A stretch of 6,556 nt of DNA from an uncultured Planctomycetota bacterium (GCA_905477565.1 CAJQGO010000030.1:1-6556); one strand, 5' to 3'. Positions 1 through 6,341 are shown, numbered from the stretch's first letter. The notes: generated from the letters alone by a model not told the origin. Made by a program: numbers and translations.

Positions 1-320
1 CGAAGGAACTCTGCTTTACCAAGCACCTGTTCGACAGCTCTCCCGAAAAAAAAGATGGCAAGCATATTGAATGCAAGATGCCAGGGTGATTGTGCGTCAT
101 GTGCAAAGCCATAGGAAATAAGCTTCCAGCATTCCAGCAGATGTTCGGGGAGATCTCCTCGAAGTGCGAGAATGTTATTGATGGAAAAATTACGACCACC
201 AAAGAGATTGAGTACCCATACTGCAACATTGGCAATGATGAGAGTGATCACCGCGGTCCAATCAGATTGTCGCTGAAATGAGTTGTCAAAGCGGTAATAT
301 CCGCGGTCAGAAAAGCCCAT
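1..320 (-). CDS. Rhomboid family intramembrane serine protease, N-terminal part (cut by left edge)
   Basis: Reading the minus strand from the ATG at 320 gives 106 codons without a stop, running off the window. The product starts MGFSDRGYYRFD, has a hydrophobic helix at about residues 22-40, then a stretch matching the rhomboid core: H81-x3-N85 on the second core helix (the HxxxN pair that in E. coli GlpG is His150/Asn154 and helps form the oxyanion hole), followed by GRAVEQVLG, which mirrors GlpG's GGAVEKRLG. The catalytic Ser and His lie beyond the edge, so activity cannot be judged. Rhomboids cleave transmembrane segments of substrate proteins within the membrane; the substrate here is unknown. 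The start was chosen because this N-terminus, a short polar lead before the first helix, is typical of planctomycete rhomboids. The Shine-Dalgarno is weak (AGG about 9 bases upstream). Family assignment is fairly sure; the exact start is less so. Confidence 0.85.
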   Translation of the reverse strand, partial: MGFSDRGYYRFDNSFQRQSDWTAVITLIIANVAVWVLNLFGGRNFSINNILALRGDLPEHLLECWKLISYGFAHDAQSPWHLAFNMLAIFFFGRAVEQVLGKAEFL

Positions 321-996
321 TGAGTCGCCTGTTTTGAAAGTCAGAAGAATTCTTAGGAGGTATCTTATCAGGGTTGGACCATGCCTCCCACTGGTTTCGC
401 AAGGTTCCGGGACTCCAGCCGCTGTTTGGCTTGTGCGACGCTCTCTCCGAGGCGTTTTTCATGCCGCTGTGTCAAATAATGGCGGCAGAAATTTTTGAGC
501 CACGGGTTATTTATAGCAACCAACGGTATGTTCAGTAGAAACCTGTGAACAGGGCTCGGTGGCCACCAGTCGCATCATCCGAACGAGTGTTCTGGAGGGA
601 GCGGCAATGTGCAGTTTTGGCACAAGCGATTGTGATGCATCGCAACGACGTTTGGCTTGCGAGTGAACCGGGAATCTGAACCGTCAAACGACAAAGGAAG
701 TTGGTTATCTGAGGCTGGATATTCAGTAGCAACAGGACGCAATTGTGCTGTTGGCAACCTACAGTCAAGCCTTGGCCAAAAATGCAGCACTCGGCGGAAC
801 TGGTGGACGGGTGTTTACAATCACTTTCCAAACCATTCGCTGGTATCCATTGAGAAGCAGCTCATCTCGAGGTGCCTGACGCAAAACAATGCTCGGCCGG
901 TTGCTAGAACTATCAGCGAACCGATAAGATCACAAGTCGTGGGTTGAGCAAAGCGACGGCGCGGGTTTATTTCTAGAGTTAAAGGAGAGTGAGACA
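321..996. other. Long stretch without a supported gene
   Basis: About 680 bases separate the minus-strand rhomboid gene from the plus-strand oxidoreductase. No tRNA, known RNA or recognisable protein was found. Several short frames are open on both strands but none has a family motif or a ribosome binding site. The least bad candidate is a minus-strand frame from 790 to 368, broken once by TGA at 577-575; its last 45 or so residues are rich in Arg, Lys, Glu and Gln. Small symmetric elements are present: CCTGT-GA-ACAGG (542-553), the 10-bp palindrome GGTGGCCACC (558-567), and a weak hairpin with a bulged T followed by five T residues (438-459, plus strand), which might end antisense transcription. 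The stretch presumably also carries promoters for both flanking genes, but I could not place a convincing -35/-10 pair. Confidence 0.5.
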
Positions 997-2154
997 ATGG
1001 CAGAGAAGATCGCAGCCGGAGTAATCGGCACTGGATTTATTGGTCCGGTACATGTCGAGGCTGGAAGGCGATTGGGAAACGTCGAATTTGTTGCCCTGGC
1101 CGAAGCCAATGCCGAGTTGGCCCGCAGTAAGGCTGATCTTTTGTGCATTGAGAAGTCGTACGGCGATTACCGTGAACTTCTGGCCGATCCTCAGGTCCGT
1201 GTCGTTCACAATTGCACACCCAATCACCTGCATTATCAGGTAAACAAAGATATCCTTGCTGCCGGCAAGCATGTGATCAGCGAAAAACCTCTTGCGATGA
1301 ACAGTACAGAGAGCCGGGAACTTGTTCAGCTTGCATCGGAGTCGGGTCTGATCCATGCCGTTGATTTCAACTATCGCTACTATCCGCTGGTTCAGCACGC
1401 CAGACAAATGGTCCAACAAGGGGAGTTGGGTGAAGTATTCACTCTCCGCGGCTCCTATTTGCAAGACTGGCTGTACCTCCAAACAGACTGGAATTGGCGG
1501 TTGCAACCTGAAATGTCAGGAGACAGTCGAGCGGTCGCGGACGTTGGAAGTCATTGGTGTGATCTCTTGCAGTTCATCACCGGCGAGAGCATCGTTCGCG
1601 TCATGGCCGACATGCGTACCGTACACAAGACGCGAATGAAACCCAAGAAACAAATTGAGACATATGCCGGCAAGGAACTCTCGCCCAGTGATTACGAACC
1701 GCAAGAGATCAACACCGAGGATTATGCCTCCGTCTTGATTGAACTCTCGGGCGGGGCTCGTGGTGTTTTCAGTGTCAGCCAGGTTTCAGCCGGTCGGAAG
1801 AATCGGCTTTCGTTCGAACTCGATGGATCCCGCTGTGCATTAGCATGGGATCAAGAGAAACCAAACGATATGTGGATCGGTTATCGGGAAAAAGCCAATG
1901 AAATCTTGGTCAAAGATCCATCCTTGCTGCACGACGCTGCCAAAGAGTATGCCCATTACCCGGGTGGTCATCCCGAAGCCTACCCGGATGGCCCCAAGAA
2001 TTTATTCCGCAATGTGTATCGCGCGGTAGAGAAGGGTCAAATGCCGGACAATCCCGATTGGAGTACGTTTGTCGACGGCCATAAGGAGATGGCAATCTGT
2101 GATGCGATTATCCAGAGCAGTCGAGAACAAAAGTGGACGGACGTGCAATATTGA
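997..2154 (+). CDS. Gfo/Idh/MocA family NAD(P)-dependent oxidoreductase (first of a tandem pair)
   Basis: This 385-residue protein has the two-domain layout of the family: an N-terminal Rossmann fold with GVIGTGFIG (GxGxxG at 11-16), a conserved HNCTPNHLH strand-loop (71-79), the catalytic EKP motif (Glu96-Lys97-Pro98), then an alpha/beta substrate domain with D182-x-G-x-H186-x2-D189, where His186 and Lys97 are the expected catalytic pair. Such enzymes oxidise or reduce sugars, inositols or similar polyols with a nicotinamide cofactor. The C-terminal part (PGGHPEAYPD near 322-331) is seen in many planctomycete members. There is no signal peptide, so it should be cytosolic, unlike the many Tat-exported members in planctomycetes. 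AAGGAG at 982-987, nine bases before ATG, fixes the start. It is probably co-transcribed with the paralogue 51 bp downstream. The substrate cannot be deduced. Confidence 0.9.
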   Translation: MAEKIAAGVIGTGFIGPVHVEAGRRLGNVEFVALAEANAELARSKADLLCIEKSYGDYRELLADPQVRVVHNCTPNHLHYQVNKDILAAGKHVISEKPLAMNSTESRELVQLASESGLIHAVDFNYRYYPLVQHARQMVQQGELGEVFTLRGSYLQDWLYLQTDWNWRLQPEMSGDSRAVADVGSHWCDLLQFITGESIVRVMADMRTVHKTRMKPKKQIETYAGKELSPSDYEPQEINTEDYASVLIELSGGARGVFSVSQVSAGRKNRLSFELDGSRCALAWDQEKPNDMWIGYREKANEILVKDPSLLHDAAKEYAHYPGGHPEAYPDGPKNLFRNVYRAVEKGQMPDNPDWSTFVDGHKEMAICDAIIQSSREQKWTDVQY

Positions 2155-2205
2155 TGTACGTGCTACCGAGCGATTCAAATAGTTTTCCAATTCAGGAGTT
2201 TTAAG

Positions 2206-3411
2206 ATGTCTGCTAAGACTGCGAATACCAACCTTTGTAATATCGCCCTGATTGGAACGAAATTCATGGGCCGAGCGCATTCAAATGCGTATCTAAAGGT
2301 GAATAAGTTTTTTGATCTGCCCTGTAAGCCGGTGATGCACACGGTCGCGGCCCGTAATCAGGAAGAGCTAAAAATATTTGCCGACCGTTGGGGGTGGCAG
2401 CACTGTGCAACGGATTGGAAATCGGCGGTTCATTCCGAAGCGATTGATCTGGTTGATGTAGTGACCACCAACAATGTGCATGCCGAACACACGATTGCGG
2501 CACTCGAAGCTGGAAAACATGTCGCCTGCGAAAAACCTCTGGCGGGGACGTTGAGCGATGCTCGTCAGATGGTGGAAGCTGCAGAGAAGGCGACTGGAAA
2601 AACATTTGTCTGGTACAACTATCGAAGATGTCCTGCAATAGCCTTCGCTCATCAATTGTGTGCAGCAGGGAAGCTCGGTCGGATTTATCAGATCAGGGGA
2701 TGTTATCTTCAAGATTGGGCCGGACCAGATACACCGCTGATGTGGCGATTCGAGGGTGATGTGGCCGGATCCGGAGCATTGGGTGATCTGTGCGCCCATA
2801 CCATCGATACTGCTCGATTCATCACGGGTGATGAAGTCAGCGAGGTGATTGGATCCACGATGGAAACGGTGATCAAAGAGCGAGTGATTTTAGAGAGCGG
2901 CGGCGGAGAAATTTCAGGACGCGGCGCCGCGACAAGTCAGAAAAAAGGTGCAAGCACGGTCGATGATATCGTGCTATTCGTTGCCAAAATGGCCAGTGGT
3001 GCATTGGCCACGTTCGAGGCATCGCGTCTCTCGACGGGGTATAAGAATGCAAATCGTCTGGAGATACACGGTGAAAACGGAGCGATTCGATTCAATTTTG
3101 AGCGCATGAATGAGCTTGATTGGTACGACGCAACTCTCCCAGCAGAGTTGCAGGGTTGGAGCACAATTAATGTCACGGACGGCAACGCCAACCATCCCTA
3201 CGCGGCATCATGGTGGCCTACCGCACATGTCCTTGGGTACGAACATAGCTTTATTAATCAGGCCGCCGACATGTTGACTGTGATCGGCGGTGGTGAGCCG
3301 GTGGTGCCCCTTGCCGACTTTTGGGATGCGTATGAAATTCAGAGGGTGCTCGCGGCCGTGGTCGAATCTGATAAACAGCGATCACCAGTTCCACTCGATC
3401 AAATTCAATAA
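2206..3411 (+). CDS. Gfo/Idh/MocA family oxidoreductase (second of the pair)
   Basis: This 401-residue cytosolic oxidoreductase has a Rossmann domain at about 11-135, the catalytic EKP motif (Glu109-Lys110-Pro111), and GDLCAHTID (193-201), in which Asp194, His198 and Asp201 match the family's D/G-x-H-x2-D segment. The cofactor loop is unusual: it reads GTKFMG (17-22), so the middle glycine of GxGxxG is Lys19. I recall this variant from a subgroup of planctomycete homologues, so it is probably not an error. It shares GCYLQDW (165-171) with GSYLQDW (152-158) of the upstream gene, consistent with distant duplication and related substrates. A polar insert at about 230-250, rich in Gly and Ser, lies within the C-terminal domain. 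AGGAG at 2194-2198, seven bases before ATG, supports the start. Lying 51 bp after the first oxidoreductase, it likely acts in the same sugar-modification or catabolic route, for example as successive redox steps; this is inference. Confidence 0.9.
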   Translation: MSAKTANTNLCNIALIGTKFMGRAHSNAYLKVNKFFDLPCKPVMHTVAARNQEELKIFADRWGWQHCATDWKSAVHSEAIDLVDVVTTNNVHAEHTIAALEAGKHVACEKPLAGTLSDARQMVEAAEKATGKTFVWYNYRRCPAIAFAHQLCAAGKLGRIYQIRGCYLQDWAGPDTPLMWRFEGDVAGSGALGDLCAHTIDTARFITGDEVSEVIGSTMETVIKERVILESGGGEISGRGAATSQKKGASTVDDIVLFVAKMASGALATFEASRLSTGYKNANRLEIHGENGAIRFNFERMNELDWYDATLPAELQGWSTINVTDGNANHPYAASWWPTAHVLGYEHSFINQAADMLTVIGGGEPVVPLADFWDAYEIQRVLAAVVESDKQRSPVPLDQIQ

Positions 3412-3413
3412 AC

Positions 3414-3583
3414 ATAAACGATACTCTCAATGGTAAACCGCATCAGGTTGATGGTGAGATTGCCATTGCGGAGTTGATAGAGGGTTTTGGAATTCCTCGG
3501 CGCGGGTGTGCAGTGGAGAGAAAGAGGAATTCGTGCCCCGATATTCTCATGACGATTATCGACTTACTGCCGTCTTATTTTAG
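3414..3583 (+). pseudogene. thiS: Degenerate thiS (thiamine sulfur carrier) relic
   Basis: The gap between the second oxidoreductase and the exonuclease encodes a ThiS-like sequence in two frames. The first frame (3414 to about 3521) reads INDTLNGKPHQVDGEIAIAE and continues LIEGFGIPRRGCAVER; the second (about 3524 to the TAG at 3581-3583) reads EEFVPRYSHDDYRLTAVLF. Joined, they give the ThiS layout: LNG near the start, a xxIAELIEGFGI helix, then AVERNxEFVPR. One missing base at about 3522-3524 explains the frame change (an Asn codon AAN would restore AVERNEEFVPR). No ATG, GTG or TTG precedes the match in frame (ATA stands at 3414), and the C-terminal GDxxEIVxxVGGG with the Gly-Gly that is adenylated by ThiF is gone. 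Three independent defects argue for a true pseudogene rather than a sequencing error. It is a beta-grasp protein by homology; the identification is by eye. Confidence 0.6.
3490..3532. repeat. 9-bp inverted repeat inside the thiS relic
   Basis: GAATTCCTC (3490-3498) and GAGGAATTC (3524-3532) are perfect complements with a 25-base loop. No T-run follows, so it is not a classical terminator. It lies about 65 bases before the exonuclease ATG and the right arm covers the frameshift site. It may be a chance match or a weak leader hairpin. Confidence 0.35.
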
Positions 3584-3598
3584 AAGGAGAGTTTCCGA

Positions 3599-4414
3599 AT
3601 GGCAAAACGAAAGACAGCACGACTCGTATTTGATATCGAGTCAGCAGCAGACGGAGAACTCATTGCAAAAATTCGTTATCCGGGAGAAAAACTCTCACCG
3701 ACCGAAGCAATTCAGCGGTACCGTTCCGAACTTCTTGAGCAAAATGGGAAAGATTTTATTCCATATACATTTCAACTCCCGGTGTCACTTGTTGTTGCCA
3801 CGGTTGCCGATGACTATTCATTGATCGATCTTGTAGCTCTTGATGAGGAAATGTCGCGCCCTCATGAAATCGTGCGATTATTTTGGGAAGGCTGGCGGAA
3901 AAATGGTCAGCCACAGCTTGTTTCATTCAACGGCCGTGGTTTTGATATGCCACTGCTTGAGGTCTGTGCGTTTCGGTATGGACTGGGTATTCCTGAGTGG
4001 ATTGCCGAAAATGCTCGCAGTTTTGAGCAGCCACGAAATCGATTCAACAGTGCTGCACATCTCGACCTGCACGAATTTTTAACTAATAACGGTGCAAGCC
4101 GATTTGTGGGAGGGCTTTCTCTGGCTGCCAACCTCATCGGCAAGCCGGGAAAGCTTGATGTGGCTGGTCACATGGTTCAAGACCTTTGGGACGGTGGCCG
4201 AGCACGTGAAATCCACGACTATTGTCGAAGTGATGTACTGGACACGTACTTTGTTTATCTGCGGAGCCGTGTAGTTGCCGGCGCAATTTCTCTGGCAGAC
4301 GAACAGTCATTGATTGAAGCAGCCCATATCTGGATTCGGAGCAAAGCAACCGAGTCATCGGGACTGGCACGGTATCTTGAGGCCTGGGGTGACTGGCAGA
4401 GCCCGTGGGGCTAA
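3599..4414 (+). CDS. Stand-alone DEDDy 3'-5' exonuclease, PolB-exonuclease-like
   Basis: This 271-residue protein corresponds to the predicted 3'-5' exonuclease family related to the proofreading domain of family B DNA polymerases. The DEDDy motifs are in order: Exo I LVFDIES with Asp12 and Glu14, Exo II SFNGRGFDMPLL with Asn111 and Asp116, and Exo III YCRSD with Tyr208 and Asp212 (Y-x3-D). HLDLHEFL (154-161) is the further conserved segment seen before Exo III. No polymerase domain follows, so it is a free-standing nuclease expected to use two metal ions to trim DNA (or RNA) 3' ends; its physiological role is not known. The start is well supported by AAGGAG at 3584-3589, nine bases upstream, directly after the stop of the thiS relic. 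The gene is convergent with the histone-like gene, and a strong hairpin covers its stop codon. Confidence 0.88.
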   Translation: MAKRKTARLVFDIESAADGELIAKIRYPGEKLSPTEAIQRYRSELLEQNGKDFIPYTFQLPVSLVVATVADDYSLIDLVALDEEMSRPHEIVRLFWEGWRKNGQPQLVSFNGRGFDMPLLEVCAFRYGLGIPEWIAENARSFEQPRNRFNSAAHLDLHEFLTNNGASRFVGGLSLAANLIGKPGKLDVAGHMVQDLWDGGRAREIHDYCRSDVLDTYFVYLRSRVVAGAISLADEQSLIEAAHIWIRSKATESSGLARYLEAWGDWQSPWG

Positions 4415-4437
4415 CACATAATCGTGCAGCCCCACGG
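4403..4437. terminator. 10-bp perfect hairpin between convergent genes
   Basis: CCGTGGGGCT (4403-4412) and AGCCCCACGG (4428-4437) are exact complements with a 15-base loop. The left arm contains the last codons and first stop base of the exonuclease gene; the right arm ends nine bases before the stop of the minus-strand histone-like gene. The position suggests a bidirectional transcription end or an mRNA 3'-end stabiliser. No U-tract follows on either strand, so it is not a standard intrinsic terminator. Confidence 0.55.
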
Positions 4438-4445
4438 CAAATGCG

Positions 4446-4829
4446 TTATGCCTCAGTGATTGGCTCTTTCACGAGTTGGATGAAGTGATTGCCTTTTGGC
4501 CCACTCGAGAGTTCTTTTGCCTTCTTTTCGGCAGCACGCTTGTCAGCATATTCGAAGACAGCAAGACGCTTCAGGCCGGAGTTAAAGACTCCCCAGTACG
4601 CCTTCAGGCGAACGTCTTTCACAACCTTTTTTCGGGTTGCTCGCTTTTTGGCGGCTTTCTTAGCTACTTTCTTGGCAGCTTTTTTAGTCGCAGCCTTTTT
4701 TTTCGTAACTTTTTTAACAGCCTTCTTTTTGGCTGTTTTTTTGACAGCCTTCTTCACTGTTTTTGTTGTTTTTTTGGCAGCCTTTGTTGTTTTTTTGGCA
4801 GCCTTTTTCTTTGCGATCTTTTTCGCCAT
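4446..4829 (-). CDS. Histone H1-like lysine-rich DNA-binding protein with C-terminal domain
   Basis: This 127-residue protein has two parts. Residues 1-72 are nearly all Lys, Ala, Thr, Val and Arg in KKA/AKK patterns like the tail of eukaryotic histone H1 and bacterial Hc1/AlgP-type proteins; they should bind DNA non-specifically in the nucleoid. Residues 73-127 form a separate, compositionally normal segment beginning RLKAYWGVFNSGLKRLAVF, then a charged helix and NHFIQLVKEP near the end. I recall similar C-terminal parts in planctomycete histone-like proteins, but know no function for them. The tail contains two exact AAKKTTK units (10-16, 17-23) from a recent tandem duplication. The ATG at 4829 is the only sensible start; no clear Shine-Dalgarno precedes it. 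It is divergent from nadA and convergent with the exonuclease. The opposite strand also stays open because Lys/Ala codons read backwards give few stops, but that frame is not a gene. Confidence 0.85.
   Translation of the reverse strand: MAKKIAKKKAAKKTTKAAKKTTKTVKKAVKKTAKKKAVKKVTKKKAATKKAAKKVAKKAAKKRATRKKVVKDVRLKAYWGVFNSGLKRLAVFEYADKRAAEKKAKELSSGPKGNHFIQLVKEPITEA
4762..4803. repeat. 21-bp perfect tandem duplication in the histone-like gene
   Basis: Two identical 21-base units, 4762-4782 and 4783-4803, lie head to tail; each encodes AAKKTTK on the minus strand. The unit is a multiple of three, so copy-number change would lengthen or shorten the basic tail without a frameshift. Adjacent sequence shows more diverged versions of the same period. 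Confidence 0.8.
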
Positions 4830-4902
4830 GGACGCTCGCCAGCCTTCTGTGCAACGGTGAAAGGGTTAATCGGAAACAGTAGCCAACATCGGAGGATGGC
4901 CA

Positions 4903-4922
4903 TCTCGTTGCTTCCAACGAGA
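4903..4922. promoter_or_regulatory. 20-bp palindrome in the histone-like/nadA divergent region (candidate operator)
   Basis: TCTCGTTG (4903-4910) and CAACGAGA (4915-4922) are perfect 8-bp complements around a CTTC centre. It sits between the two divergent genes, about 70 bases from each start, and overlaps the candidate nadA -35. Its size fits a dimeric repressor site; it could also be an RNA hairpin in a leader. No regulator gene is present in the window. Confidence 0.4.
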
Positions 4923-4937
4923 AGCCAGAAGTATAAG
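4908..4937 (+). promoter_or_regulatory. Candidate nadA promoter
   Basis: TTGCTT (4908-4913) and TATAAG (4932-4937), 18 bases apart, resemble a sigma-70 -35/-10 pair; the -10 matches five of six consensus bases, the -35 only four at most. Transcription would start near 4944, giving a leader of about 45 bases. A second -10-like hexamer, TATACT (4977-4982), lies nearer the ATG. Confidence 0.35.
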
Positions 4938-4988
4938 ATGCCAGACGGTCGCCGCACAGGGACCGCCGCGACAGCCTATACTGTAGGG

Positions 4989-6155
4989 ATGATGAGAGTG
5001 GAAATACCAACAAATGAGCCTCTGGCAGCGGGTCCGTTAGAGGCCTATCGAAAGCTGGATGATGCTACTCTGGCGAGTCGGATTGACGAAGTTCGACAGC
5101 GTCTCGGGTCGCGTGTGCTGATTCTTGGCCATCACTACCAACAGGATGCTGTGATTGCTCATGCAGATTTGCGAGGCGATAGCTACCAACTCTCAAAATC
5201 TGCCGCAGAACGAACAGACTGCGAAGCCATTGTGTTTTGCGGTGTTCACTTTATGGCAGAGACAGCAGACATTCTTGTCAATCGACCTGAGCAGATGGCA
5301 GGTCGAAATGGTTCACGAGTGAATGTCGTATTGCCTGATACTGCAGCGGGCTGCTCAATGGCTGATATGGCAGCAATTGAACAGGTGGAGGATGCATGGG
5401 CTGATCTCGGTGAGATTATTGACACCGGTGATATTACTCCAGTGACCTATATTAATTCTGCCGCCAGCCTGAAGGCTTTCTGTGGTCGACATGGTGGCAT
5501 TGTTTGCACATCAAGTAATGCTCGTGCTGTTCTTGAGTGGGCTTTTGCTAAAACGAAACGAGTCCTTTTCTTTCCGGATCAACACCTTGGCCGGAATACC
5601 GCCAACTCAATGGGTGTCCCACTTGAGCAGATGTGTGTGTGGAATCCTCATGATCCACGACTTGGTGGCAATGATTCAACAACTCTGGAAAAAAGTCGAG
5701 TGATTCTCTGGCAGGGCCATTGCAGCGTGCATGCAATGTTTCGTCCGGAGCATGTTGCCACGATGCGAGAGAACATTCCAGATGTCAAAGTTCTGGTCCA
5801 TCCGGAGTGCGCATTGGAGGTTGTCGAAAAATCTGACCTCGCTGGCTCAACGAGTTACATCATTAATCAGATACAAACTGCTGCCCCTGGCACGTCGTGG
5901 GCAATAGGCACAGAACTTCATCTTGTGAGACGCCTCGAGCAAGAGCACCCTGAACAGACGATCCGATTTCTCTCACCGACGGTTTGTATGTGCGCAACTA
6001 TGTATCGTATCGATTTGGCACATCTCTGTTGGAGCCTTGAGCACCTCGAGTCAGGGAATCCTGTCAATGTAATTCGTGTTGATCAAGATACTGCACACTG
6101 GTCTGTTGTTGCTCTCGAACGAATGCTGGATGTAACAGCCTTAAAACACGGCTAG
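4989..6155 (+). CDS. nadA: Quinolinate synthase NadA
   Basis: NadA condenses iminoaspartate (from NadB) with dihydroxyacetone phosphate to make quinolinate, the first pyridine of de novo NAD synthesis, using a [4Fe-4S] cluster in the cytosol. The 388-residue product shows the ligand cysteines expected by comparison with E. coli and Thermotoga NadA: Cys84 (FCGVHFMAE), Cys245 (GHCSVH, with His248 nearby) and Cys335 (CMCATM). Other active-site motifs are GHHYQ (47-51), DSYQLS (64-69), YINS (154-157), CTSSN (173-177) and HPE (271-273). The C-terminus VDQDTAHWSVVALERMLDV resembles the E. coli end. ATG at 4989 or 4992 was chosen because the frame, though open back to 4476, runs antisense through the histone-like gene there and loses family character. 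There is no well-spaced Shine-Dalgarno. nadB and nadC are not in the window. All key residues are present, so it should be active. Confidence 0.95.
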   Translation: MMRVEIPTNEPLAAGPLEAYRKLDDATLASRIDEVRQRLGSRVLILGHHYQQDAVIAHADLRGDSYQLSKSAAERTDCEAIVFCGVHFMAETADILVNRPEQMAGRNGSRVNVVLPDTAAGCSMADMAAIEQVEDAWADLGEIIDTGDITPVTYINSAASLKAFCGRHGGIVCTSSNARAVLEWAFAKTKRVLFFPDQHLGRNTANSMGVPLEQMCVWNPHDPRLGGNDSTTLEKSRVILWQGHCSVHAMFRPEHVATMRENIPDVKVLVHPECALEVVEKSDLAGSTSYIINQIQTAAPGTSWAIGTELHLVRRLEQEHPEQTIRFLSPTVCMCATMYRIDLAHLCWSLEHLESGNPVNVIRVDQDTAHWSVVALERMLDVTALKHG

Positions 6156-6341
6156 ATATGCCGAAGACGTATTTCGGAAATGTCTTTACGAGATAGACAA
6201 AGAGATAGGGGTGGATGATATCTGGGTTGAAAGGAAGAGCCAATGACATGTTCTTGCCAGATATGAATTTGAGACAGTGAGCTATTGAGGTTTTAGGCAA
6301 TTTCATCAACATAAATCACTTTTTTGGGAACAGAGCAGGCC

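Noticed and set aside
307..462. Small 51-codon minus-strand frame overlapping the rhomboid start
   Set aside because: It has no ribosome binding site, no recognisable similarity, and overlaps both the rhomboid start and the alternative interrupted frame.
657..947. 96-codon plus-strand frame upstream of the first oxidoreductase
   Set aside because: Its composition looks random, there is no Shine-Dalgarno and no motif; codon usage does not resemble the neighbouring genes.
944..972. TTGAGC with TTATTT as a promoter of the first oxidoreductase
   Set aside because: The -10 hexamer matches consensus poorly; spacing alone is not enough evidence.
979..1506. 175-codon open frame on the minus strand opposite the first oxidoreductase
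   Set aside because: It is fully contained in a well-supported gene on the other strand, and its product has no recognisable motif.
3474..3824. Open frame of 116 codons joining the thiS relic to the exonuclease region
   Set aside because: Its first part is the thiS remnant and its later part is an out-of-frame shadow of the exonuclease; a functional fusion is unlikely.
4476..4988. N-terminal extension of the nadA frame by about 170 residues
   Set aside because: It runs antisense through the Lys-rich histone-like gene, whose codons read backwards give Phe/Leu/Ser-rich sequence with few stops. NadA family similarity begins only after 4989.
6161..6177. Short hairpin CCGAA...TTCGG after nadA as a terminator
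   Set aside because: The stem is only five base pairs and no T-run follows, so it is too weak to call.
6064..6312. 82-codon minus-strand frame across the nadA end and the following gap
   Set aside because: Much of it overlaps the end of nadA, and the rest has no family signal or ribosome binding site.
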